64,000 bases of DNA from Hypericum androsaemum. Lineage: Eukaryota > Streptophyta > Magnoliopsida > Malpighiales > Hypericaceae. The stretch lies in assembly GCA_963995505.1 (NCBI GenBank), contig OZ023194.1, positions 10,412,428 to 10,476,427 of the forward strand. Reading direction: 5' to 3'. The translations under genes were made by a program, and so were the position numbers. The first letter of the stretch is position 1; each line of letters begins with the position of its first letter. The notes below the pieces were generated by a model. That model did no database searches, was not told where the DNA came from, and was given only the letters and a program-made list of their open reading frames with translations. Shown here one piece after another: positions 30,562-41,863 of the stretch.

Positions 30562-33500
30562 ATGATGGGTGTCTATGTAATCATCTTCATTTTATGTATT
30601 AGCTCAACTTACCGTGGTGCGATAGGATTAAGAACAAGTAGTTTGTATGGAGAAGAAATCCATGCTAAGTCAAAAAAAAATTACGATACAACAACAAGGA
30701 AAACTGAGGTAACAATTTATACTTTTTATAATTCTTGACCTAACATCCCTATTATATTCTTGGTCAAATGTCTCAAGGTTCTAAATATTTTTGAATATCA
30801 TCTCTATGATTTTTCATTTTTGAAATGTAATTTTGGTGTGCCTCCTCTTTGACTAAATATAACTCTTACGTCTTGTGTTAATGTTATTAGTCATTTTTCT
30901 CTTTTTATTATGTGAAATTACTTACATATCCATAATATTAAATTTCTAAAAATTATAAATTAAAAAATATGAAACTTCCTCTCTCCCTCCACTTTATATT
31001 TATGGGGAGATATAAATAACTAACAACGCTTATAAAAAATAAGTTTCTTTGTCGAAAATTTCTAAATAGAGGTACATCTTTCCATGAAAGTAAAATTCGC
31101 CTTAGACGGAGGTGAACAATTAAGTAAAATTATCATATATCTGAAGGATATCCATCTAATTGGAAATAGTTAGATATTTAAGACTGTAAAAAAAGAGATT
31201 AGTTTTAGTAACTCTATTATATAATTCTAGTGGGCTAGCAATTACGTTAGAATTAGATGAAGAGCTTTTTATGTACCAGGCTTCTTGTTCACGTGAAAGA
31301 GTTTTCATATTTTAGTGCTTCATGTAGCCTTTAATTAAATATACAACGGTGCGATAATTTTTAAACACCCAAAATATTTTAAATCATGAAAATAACTTTA
31401 AAAACACATAAAAATGTATAAAAGAACGTCAAAGAAAACATATTCATATAACCTCAAATCACTCCTTCCTTGCTCAAACTTTCTTTGTCGATATCTATTA
31501 TCTCCATTTCTAAACTAGTGCATTTAGATGACCTCTGTATGCATTTTAGCGATGACTTACCTACTCTCTCCAAAGCTATTAAATCTCTTCTTCTCTCCCT
31601 TCCTATTTTCTTCTTGGAAAGTGATTTTAAATTTTTATGAAGTTTTTAAATTGTTTAATTTATTCATTGATTCCATTTGGCAATTAGATCTCATTTACTT
31701 AATTTAAAGCACGAATATTGTCTTTCAGCATGGATGGTTAGAGTCATATCTCATTTTACTTTGTTACTTTTGTAGTCCTCGTATATTGAGTGCATCGATA
31801 TATATAAACAACCAGCTTTTCATCATCCAATGCTTAAAAATCATAAAATTCAGGTATTTATTTTTTATTTATAGAAGTTAATTTAAACAAAATTTTAATA
31901 GTATTTTTAAAACTATTACACTTATATAAAGATGGAACCGAGCTTCAAAATTGAGAGAGACTATCAAAGAACTTTGAGATATGATAACCGTGAAATATTT
32001 GGATTCTTGGAAGACAATATTTGTCCAAATGGTTCAGTGCCTATTCAAAGAACAAAAGGTGGATTAATGCATCCACTAACGTTGGATTATCCCGGACAAC
32101 ATGTAAGTTTACTAATTATATAATGTATTTATTAATATCTCATGAACCACATCTTATTTACATAAATATACACGTTGGTTTTCTTTTGCATTTTTTGTTT
32201 GTTCATCCAAATTATCCATTAATCATTCATTAATACTCTTTGATTATTTTGCGTGTATTGGTTTCTAGCATGCAAGAGGAAGATAAAATGAATTTAGTTA
32301 AACTGATCCGAGGGTCATTCGTTTAACAGGAAAAAATGTAAATCTTAATTTTCAAAGGATAAATTACACCTAAGTATCTATTGTTTAAGAAATTGTATTC
32401 GGATGTCTAAAAAGTTGCACGTTGGTTCATCTAGGTGATATTTTTAGAAATCATGGAATTATATAATAGCCATCATTCTCTCATAGATACCTTGTATTTA
32501 TTATTTACCAGCCTAAGAAATATTAAAAACACTATAATGGGTATAAGGTTAGTACTATAACAAAATTTCACTTATATAGGTTCGTAGGTTTTTTTACCAT
32601 GTATTTGCACTAATGTTAATTAGAAAAGAGAACAAAATTTCATCAAGTACTATGGATTCTTGTTGTAGATTTTATTGAAAGTACTTTTTTCTAGATCTTG
32701 TAACATTATGAATAATGATCACTATAAAATTGATCAAATGCATGTAAAACTTGACCTTGTAATGTGTTCATAAAATTCTTATGTTGTAAATTCATTTTAC
32801 TTCCACCGTTCCATGCATTTTATTTGTGCTACGTCATTTTTTTTAAATGTAAATTTTTATACCATGCAAGGCTTGAACCTTGGACTCCTTTGAAATTTAC
32901 AACTCCCTGTACCCTACATGCCCTTTGTAAATTCATTTTACTTCCACCCTTCCATGCCTTTTATTTGTACTACATCAATTCTTACATTTGAATGTTCACT
33001 TCACTTGAACGCAACCTCAATCATTAAATTGTAATACGGAATTCAGCGCACTATTTTGAACCCCATAATATCAGTGCAATTTTATACTAGAAGATCCATG
33101 AATTTTATTTTCCTATTAATATTTTTGTCTATTTGTATGACTTAAATAACTATTGTTGTTTCTTTTTGTTTTTTTTGTAACTTGAAAAAAATAGTTCGCT
33201 ACATTAAATACTGTACGTGATCAAGAAACATATCGTGGAGGCATTGCATCTATATTTGTAGAACAACCGTCAATGAAATCTGATCAATTTAGTGGAGGAT
33301 TAATTTGGGTCCAGAGCGGACCACCAAATGAAATTAATATAGTTACTGTTGGATGGATGGTAAGTCTTTTAACTAATATAAAGAAACTTATTAATCTGAT
33401 CAGTTCAGTCTCATAATGATTCATTTCATTGTGAATAGTAAAAGTTACATCTTACTATTTGAAAAAAAAAATTTGGTTTATTAATATTAATATGTAATAT

Positions 33501-36251
33501 ACTTTGTGTGTTCATCGTTATTATCCTATAAACTTGTTTGATAAAATAATGAAATAAACATATGAGACTCATATAAAACTCTTCATAAGTATTCAGAAGT
33601 ATTATTCAAATAGAGGCCTACAAAATATTTAGGAAGAGTCAATTATTTACAAATTTTACTTAACCACCGAAATCACAAGCCTTAAATAAGTTATAGATTA
33701 ATTTCACGTGAATATGAATATCCTACCTTTTGTAATATTTATAAATTTTATTGGACTGAATAAAAGAAAAGAGAAGCAATCTAGAGATTAATTTTGAAAC
33801 TAAAAAATAAGAGGTTTTCGTACAAATAAAGTATAACAAGGACTTAAGTGTCACATAGTCTTATGCAATGTTTTAAAAACCGCGGTCGGACCGCCCGGTC
33901 AGGTACTTCCGGGTGACCCGGTTCATCCGGATCAAAAAAATTAGTGTATATTTTTTCTATTTTATCTGATTTAATTTAGAAACAAAATCTCAACTTCCAC
34001 ATTCGGAGCGTGTACATTACTTTTTGATCACAAAAAACTTATTTTTTAACAATTCTTGATAATATTTTAACTAAGTCAAACAAATTAGATTAATATGTCG
34101 AACCTGAAAACTTGTATAATCATCTTCTTGTTCTTCTAAACTTGTTCAATTCATGTTTGAAGACTTTGTTTAGATAAATTGTATAACAAAGTTGCTAAAT
34201 ATTTGAACTAATTTGATATTTTATCATTTTTATGTTAAATTAAATTTATTAAATATTATTTTAATTATATTAATATAAAATAAATGTCTCGGTCCGACCG
34301 GTGGCCTAACCGGTCTGACCGGGTGAACCAGAAATGTTAAGAATTCCGGTTCGCCTTCCGGGTCGGTTTTTAAAACATTGGTCTTATGTAGTATTAGAAG
34401 ATGTATCTTAATCTCATTTCTTGTCTCATTTGTTTATGAAAGTTAATTTTGTACGTTGCTCACATGAGAATATCTCTTTTTAATAATTAATTCTATGAGA
34501 CAAAACTTACTTTCTTATCAACTAAAAAACAAAATGTATTATTAATCTGAATAAGACATTTCTTTGTTGACATTGTTTATGAAAAATATAATAGTTAAGA
34601 TAGAAAATCTATTTCTCTAACATCAAAAAAGTTATAAAATGACTATGTTTCTGTGCATGAACATACAATTTATGGTTATCAATAAATAGTTAATTTTGGT
34701 AAATTAATTTGCAAGATGTTCAAAGTAGATTAATTTTTCATCAATTCAACAATACATTCAGATCTTACCAAATCATTAGTTAAAAGCTTCTTTTTTCAAA
34801 GCTTGAAATTTAAAAAAGGTAACAATATCTAAATGTCAATATATCCCATTTTTAATGGAAAACCTTAACACAAATCAAAATACTCCAATAACAATAGAAT
34901 CATTGAGTCCTACAGAATTAACGCCACTATTATTTTGCATTATCCCAAAAAATCTACACTCAAATATAGGAACAAGCATAATGTTTTAACTTCTATTAAG
35001 AATTCTCCTAAGATTTTGGAAAATAATTATTAGTGTTGACTAAATTGTATTATTGCATCTGGTTAAAGATGAAAAATGTCATAAAATATTAATTATATTA
35101 CATACTCCTAAGAAATTAATTAATTTAACACTACGAATACCACTTTTTAGGTAAATCTAAAACTCTATGGTGACAATATAAGTCGAATTACGGCATTCTG
35201 GATGGTAATGAATGACTCTTTCAATTTTTAAGTAGATTTGCTCATAGTATTCTATATAATTGTATATATCTCACCAAAACTATGGTATTTGGTGCATGCA
35301 GGAAAATGGTAAAAAAAAAGGTTGTTACAACACATTATGTCCAGGATTTGTGCAAATAAATCGAGAGCACCATTTAGGCGAAGATTTCTCAAATGTGTCT
35401 AGCTCAATAAGACAATTCTCAACCCTTTTTTCAATAATTCAGGTATCATATAATGTAATGAATTACTATAGGAAAATAATTTTAGTTCTTATGAACTATG
35501 ACGATATCTTTGGGCTTAAACTAATTTGAAATTCATTTCATTAGTAAATATATTCTATAATAAAATTATTCAGGTTTCTAAAAAATTGGTTTTAAAATGC
35601 AGTCTAATGAATTAGAATTGGACTCTAATAGGGCTACAACAAAAAGCCATGAGTGTTCTTAAAAAACTCATAATGCGTTTCTTAACTTTCGAAAAAGAGA
35701 TAATAACATTGTGACAAATTATTTATGTCATATTCCAACCATCTTCTTTAATTATTTCTTTCTTGTATTGATGTTATAGGTGAGCTAATAGACAGAGTAG
35801 AAAGAATATCCATAAGAAGAAGACCAAATTTTAATTTTTAACATATTTTGCCCTAATTTTACTGTAATTTTTGTAGGATCCATTATCGGATAATTGGTGG
35901 TTGATGGTTAATGATGATAAGATTGGATATTGGCCAAAAGAACTATTTACTCATCTGAATAGAGGAGCAAATGGAGTTTCATTTGGTGGAATAACATATG
36001 CACCTGTTGGACAATCTAGTCCACCTATGGGAAGAGGAACATTTCCTACTTCCAAAAGTACAACGTCATCAGGCTTTATAAGAATCAAAATCGTTGACGC
36101 CAATTACCATGTTGCTAATATTGACTATAAAAAAACAACAACGTTTATCGACAGTAAAAAATGTTATGGTTTATCTCATTTGAAATATACTCAAAGAAGT
36201 GAACAAGGTTTTTCTTATGGTGGTCCAGGCGGAGACTATTGTGGTATCTAG
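30562..36251 (+). CDS. Neprosin-domain protein (DUF239/DUF4409 family), seven exons, 376 aa
   Basis: Exons: 30562-30708, 31776-31853, 31932-32102, 33195-33359, 35151-35204, 35302-35442, 35877-36251. All introns are GT-AG and every exon is a whole number of codons, so the model reads without a break. Residues 1-22 are a signal peptide (MMGVYVIIFILCISSTYRG). The activation peptide domain includes IECIDIYKQPAF and MLKNHKIQ (about 52-75), then CPNGSVPIQRT (about 103-113). The neprosin domain starts near FATLNTV (133) and includes VTVGWM (about 182-187), GCYNTLCPGFVQ (about 212-223), GYWPKELF and FGGI (288-291). Neprosins are secreted glutamic endopeptidases that cut after proline. The usual Glu of IEAGW and of WGGE, the catalytic pair, is Thr183 and Ile291 here. 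It may therefore be an inactive paralogue. Long AT-rich introns; intron 4 holds a MITE. Confidence 0.87.
32785..32985. repeat. Short direct repeat in intron 3
   Basis: GTAAATTCATTTTACTTCCACC...TTCCATGC.TTTTATTTGT is present twice, near 32786 and 32928, about 142 bp apart. Confidence 0.7.
33866..34380 (-). mobile_element. hAT-type MITE (515 bp) in intron 4 of the neprosin gene
   Basis: Starts CAATGTTTTAAAAACCG and ends TTTTTAAAACATTG, with a perfect 8-bp TSD GTCTTATG (33858-33865 and 34381-34388). Its sequence is the reverse complement of the MITE at 5883-6495 over most of its length (e.g. the stretches around ACATTCGGAGCGTGTACATTA and TTCATGTTTGAAGACTTTG). It is about 100 bp shorter near one end. 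Confidence 0.92.
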
Positions 36252-36309
36252 ATAATATTTTATTATTTCTATGTTAGACAATATATGTAATAATAGTCTG
36301 TCTAATATG

Positions 36310-36315
36310 AATAAA
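36310..36315 (+). terminator. Likely polyadenylation signal of the neprosin gene
   Basis: AATAAA about 60 bp after the stop codon, in an AT-rich 3' region. Confidence 0.5.
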
Positions 36316-36882
36316 AAATTATGCCAAATTTTGAAGAGGCACTAGAATTACAGATCTAGCCAATAGAACATGCCACATTCATTTTAACATGAAGGTCTTC
36401 AAATCATATTTTTTAACGACTCTTCAAATCATATTTTTTAACGACTCTTCAAATCATATTGTTGCCTCTCTTCTCTCTATACACTTGTAATGTACATACA
36501 AGCAAGGGCCATAATGTTGCACAAATGCATGAATTTGAGGTCCATTTCGCTAGTGTCATTTATAATTTACTTGCAGGTCTTGGAATTTTAAATATTAAAG
36601 AATCACAAAGATAATCTAAAAGTAAATTAACCGTGTTAGCAGGAAAAAGTCAACAAAAAATTTGGTGTGTGACAACAAAAAGAAAACCATTGAATCCAAG
36701 AGATAAGTTATCAGTGTGCAACATAAAAATGAGTGACTATAGCATAAAAATGAGTGACTATAGCATTCCAATCACCAAGAGAGTCATTCCTTCTCGACTT
36801 GCATCAATTAAGGAAGACCAGATATACTAAGAGAAGGCGAAAGTGTTCATTTATGGATATTTTGAGTTTCATTGGATCTGAA
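36316..36882. other. No gene recognised; two microrepeats
   Basis: About 36408-36462 carries CTTCAAATCATATTTTTTAA repeated with a 25-bp period, and about 36725-36765 repeats AAAATGAGTGACTATAGCAT. No coding frame of note. Confidence 0.6.
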
Positions 36883-38094
36883 TGTTAGTATATATGTCCT
36901 AGAGACAATCGGAATAAGGACATTGTATTTGATCACATTCTGTTATATTATTGATTTGCATTAATAATATTTGATATTATATAAATGAATATAATATTTG
37001 ATTGTTTGCATATATTCATGTTTATGTTCTCATGAACTAGTGTTGTCATTGAGAATGTGAGATCTCAGATGACTATAAATATAGTTCTTAAATAGCCACA
37101 ATCAATGATCATCGAGAATGGGATATCGATTATGCGATTAGATTAGTGTGTGATCTGCATCATATCCTTAGAGGATATAGTGGTTCTCACAACTACGAGA
37201 TACTAGGTATTTCATGATTGATACACAGATATTTTGGAGAGTATTGGCATGCCCGACCGAGAAATTGTTTGATGTATTCTATTTACGTATCTACAGAAAT
37301 ATCTGTTTGTGGAGTAGTGTAAGAGTCCTCTGACTTAAGGTCAATGCGCCCGACATGTACGGAGTGATAGACTTTGACCATGATCAACGCTTGCACTCCT
37401 GACAGGGTAGATACAGCATGTGTTTGGTACATCACGAAGTGCATGTGCGTGATAGTTGATCCAAGAATATGATTCATTCCTCAAATAGACTTAGAGAGAA
37501 TACTTGTCTTCTCATAACTAATTGAATCGTTAGTTGTTGGCTAATGCACGTCACTTTTGGAATGGTGTCTAAAAGTGACAATATGATCAATTAGTAGAAT
37601 GAGATAATATAATTAAGTTATTTGAATAGACACTTAATCATGTTCAATACTTAATCAGATTATTCGCGAATGAAAGAACCGTACCACTGTAAGCTTCACA
37701 TTACAGGTAGTTGCAGTATCCTCGCAATGTACCTCATATGTTGAGATTGTCTGGTCTATTATCTAGGGTTCGACTAAGACCATTAGTTCGACTAATCGCT
37801 TAACATGTGAGAGCCTATGGGTAACAGAACAAGTAGTCTTAGTTTAAGAATTGAAGTTGAGTACATTAAATATTGATTTGTCCAAGAATATTTAATCCTT
37901 GTAGAAATATTATAATTCTATTAGATAATTAATTAATTAAATTAGATTTAATTAAATAGTGTATATATATTAAAATATTGGACATATTTGACTTGGTCAA
38001 GAAAATATGAAATTGGGGTTTAAGGCCCATATAAAATTGGGCTTCAAAGCCCAATATGGTGGTCAAAGTTGGAGGCTACTAAAAGCTTTCAACT
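36883..38094 (+). repeat. LTR (copia-type), left part, split by the LINE
   Basis: Starts TGTTAGTATATATGTCC and runs to the LINE target site. It has no coding content. The rest resumes after the LINE at 53406. Neither a primer site nor a polypurine tract is seen beside it, so a solo LTR or a truncated element is most likely. The assignment to copia is from general appearance only. Confidence 0.55.
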
Positions 38095-38101
38095 TTTTTT
38101 T

Positions 38102-38623
38102 TAGGGGTAAATAATTCCATATCATTAATCAAAAAGTTAACTGTTACATCCATGAAAGCACATATAGCAACCTAAAAAACTCCAAACGTACAATAGCACG
38201 AGAGGCGCGTATACCCACCTAGACCCACCACCCTCCGCCTGGCCCTACAACCTATGCTACCTACCCGACCTGATGTCCGCCGTACAACAGCACTAGGACA
38301 CTACTCACTTAGTAAGCTACCCTAAAATCTGTAGATCTCCCCTCACTGAAAGCGAGGTTGTAGCCGCCGGCCTCGGTAAAAACCTGTTCCAGAAAATTTG
38401 CCTTACCGGGAAAAAACCAAAAATCAGGAAAAGAGCATTGCTCGATAACACTGCAAGGAGAAATGAGAACTACGAACTACCCCTGTTACACCCATCCCCA
38501 AACAAACCCAAAATCCCACCCCATGAACCCACCACCCACCCGAACCCAAACCAGAAGTTAGGTCTCTAAGCTTTGGTCTTCCAGTAGAACATCATGAAGC
38601 ACCGCAGGTGAGAAAGAGAAGAA
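38102..38623 (-). other. 3' untranslated region of the LINE
   Basis: Non-coding between the RNase H stop and the A tail. Confidence 0.7.
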
Positions 38624-39172
38624 CTAAAAATGTCGGCCATCTTCTATGTCCATCTTGGCGAGCGCATGTGCTGCCTTATTACCTTCACGTCGAGAAAAGC
38701 AGAAGCGACAACCTAGAAAACCCCGAGCCATCTCCATACCATCCGCCACCAGTAGAGCCAGGTCGCTTCTATCAGGTACCTGTCTAGACATAGCTTGAAC
38801 AAGGGGTAAGCAATCAGATTCCAATATGACATACCTGAGACCAAGGGCATTGCCGAGCTCCAACCCGACCAGCATCCCGTGTCCCTCGAGTACTGTGGGG
38901 TGAATGGTGCCATCAAACTTTTGAACGAAGCCCGCAACAAAATGTTCTCTCTCGTCACGAACAATAGCTTCGACCTGAGCTCCTCCCGAACCATTCATCC
39001 CTGCATCAGTATTGATCTTGAACCATCCGACCTCGGGTGGATGCCAAACCTCTCTCAGCCGAACTGTAGGAAGGGGTTGCGATGTATTGACTGCAATATG
39101 GTCTAACCAAAGTTTATGGGCCATCTCCAAAATCTTTTGTGCCTCTATAAAAGGAGCACCCTTGAAAACCAT
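38624..39172 (-). pseudogene. LINE ORF2, RNase H domain (3' part after the Tekay insertion)
   Basis: The frame reads GWFKINTDAGMNGSGGAQVEA with the first RNase H Asp in NTDA. It continues with VLEGHGMLVGLELGNALG (the Glu motif, where E...A is usual), VILESDCLPLVQAM (second Asp), and ends FCFSRREGNKAAHALAKM. This is the plant-type RNase H of L1 LINEs (RVT_3). It is joined to zf-RVT across the Tekay insertion: the coding sequence resumes exactly at the duplicated GCCCC. A one-base frameshift near 39175-39185 separates it from the upstream frame. Confidence 0.9.
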
Positions 39173-39197
39173 TTCATTTCAAACTTTCCAAATGCCC

Positions 39198-41803
39198 CTG
39201 TCACGACCCAAATTCGTGGTCGTAACCGGCGCTAGATCATGTCAAACTTAATATAATAAACCATAACCTAGCAAGCCTCAAATCATAATACATCCTTCTC
39301 ATTACCAGGATTATCAAAATATATTTTTTTCCACAACATTGTTTCTTCAAACAAACATATTTACCGTGTCCAAAACCTGATAGGCATTGGAGTATTGGAG
39401 TACACATCTCCAACGTCATATCATCAAACTCATCCTTTTCAAACATAAACATAAATTTACATATACATTTCTTGTTAACATTAATCAAAGATCATATATC
39501 AAAGACCAACAAATATGTACAATGGAGCGACCTAGATTACAAAGACAAAGACCATCCGGAGACCTTTGAACATAGCCCGAGAAAGAAAGACAACGGGCTG
39601 AACTCTGATGAAAAAAGCTTCTCCAGATGCAAACCACGGGTCAAATCTCTTCACCTGTGGATTGAAGTAAGGGATAAGTGCTTTGAAACACTTAGTAAGC
39701 AAATATTATAAGTAACATGTATTTAACCAACTAGTCGTTCCCATCAAACCCAACCAAATACTAACACACAACTAAGACAATAAAATACTACTTCACAGAC
39801 AAGGTCATCAAAGAATTCACATATCACACGTAATCAGAACTTCAGATAGACTTTCACAGAACATATAACACAATTCGGATGAACTTCAGATAGGTCTAGA
39901 TAGTGTCACTCCCACACCGACACGAGGATACCATATCTTAAAGGCGCCATCAGAAACTAACCCCGCCGGCCAAATATCATATCGTTTACATATCCAATGT
40001 ATCCTCAGAATATGTGCACATATGCCAACATCCCCGGTTGGTCACGGGTAGACCTCATCATCCGCCATCACACAAACCACATACCAAACTTTTCAAAAAT
40101 TCACATACATACACAGACAATCCAAAAGCAACCTCAAATATCAAATAGACCAAAACCAAACCCAATACCACATTTCATATCATTCAAAAGTACGTCAAAT
40201 AAAGCACATCACCCACGTCTAGTTAACTCAACACATGTTACAAAGAATATCCACTTACAAGACAATGGTTGCTCAAACCACTCAAAGAGAAGCTCCTTGC
40301 TTCGTTTTACAACTCGTGGCACTTGGATTCAAAATGTCGATTAACTAGTCAAAAGAATAATTAACCACTATCATTACCACCCTCTTTAGCATGTAAAAAG
40401 GTCTTAGGAAACGTAAAACTTTATTTCTTAACTTGCAATTTCTGTCAAATAAAATGCTGATGTCCTTGGTTACTAGTCAACTAAAGTAATTACTACTGAA
40501 ATTCATCTTCCCCTCAAGTATTTGTCACTCGTAAGCAAATAGTCAATTCTTAATATAGATATGCTTACCAATTATGATTTCATTTTTTCTTTACTGGTAA
40601 CTGATTCACCTTCAAATTACAATACTTAATTACATTTCTGAATTACTTAATTAATTAATTATGTCTACTTATTATCGTTTCTAATTACTTCCAAGCAATT
40701 CATCACAATTTCATCTAAGTTAATTACTAAAATATAAATATTCGAGCTCATTACTTTACCCCGTATACTTTCCCTCTTTCACTTTTGCTTATTATTTCTG
40801 TTTTCTAAAACAGTCTGTTTCTAAAACCTACCAACTTCAAGCATGAATTGCATTGTTCATAAACACGGTGACCAAATTTCTATGAGGTTCAAAGCTAATC
40901 AATTTACTTTATTGATAACGTTACTTGCTCAAAATTAAAATCTCTCAATTTCACTTCTCCGTAATTTTTATGTGTACACAAATAAATAGATAATCTTAAA
41001 ACAATAGTTACCTAGTTGAACATCTTTTCTGTATCCATTTTCTCTTCGGTGAAATTTTCACCTTCTCTGGTCCTTCTCTTTTTTTTTTATTCTTTGGATT
41101 GGTTCGGTGGAACTTACTCAAATTTATCCATTTCAAATATACTTATCTATTCTTATGAAGAGTTTACATGTTTGGTGGCACTTTCAAAAGTTGCCACGTT
41201 TTGTTTTTTACTTTTTACCCTTATCCTTTACCAAACTTAATTAATTTATCTTATACTTAGCTCATTTTATAATATATATATATATATATATATATCATGA
41301 CCATTTCTAATAATTTCCACGTTCGCAATTCTATCTTCTTCTCTTTTTTTTCCTTATTCAACCCTACAAGCTAAAATTCAACTAGCTCTTAATCCGTCTC
41401 AAAACTATTTACAAATCTTGTCACTCGACAGCTAAATATACTTTGCTTAAATTATCAAACTTAATATGGCTAATCATCATATGGAATAGTAAATTCAAAA
41501 TTTAGGTTAACTTAAATAAAATCACATAACAAATATTTCCAATACTGACAAAATCAGACCTATATCAGAGCACCGTAAATTCTTGATTTGTTTCGGCCAG
41601 ATTATTTCATAAATCACAAAACTAAAAGAACAAAGTTATAGATCTAGGTGTTATGAATCTACACAAATTGAAATCACCTAATTTGGAGTCCGGATGAGAA
41701 AGTTATGCCTATTTTACCGAATAATGACAGACTAAGCCTAAACCCTTCCAAAACCAACCTTATTATGTTGTAACCAATTTGATTGAAGGGTGAGGGTATC
41801 ACA
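39198..41803 (-). repeat. 3' LTR of the Tekay element (2606 bp)
   Basis: Plus-strand start TGTCACGACCC, end GGGTATCACA. It contains a short AT dinucleotide run at about 41271-41295. AT-rich centre, no coding frame of note. Confidence 0.95.
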
Positions 41804-41820
41804 TTCTCCCCTCCTTATAA
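41804..41820 (-). promoter_or_regulatory. Polypurine tract of the Tekay element
   Basis: TTCTCCCCTCCTTATAA on the plus strand reads TTATAAGGAGGGGAGAA before the minus-strand LTR start TGTGATACCC. Confidence 0.8.
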
Positions 41821-41863
41821 AATTCGGTCCCCGAATTTATGTAATGGAAGGTTAACTTACTTG

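Noticed and set aside
39997..40344. A 115-codon plus-strand frame, repeated at 47422-47655
   Set aside because: It is inside the Tekay LTRs, differs in length between the two copies because of a point change, and has no domain.
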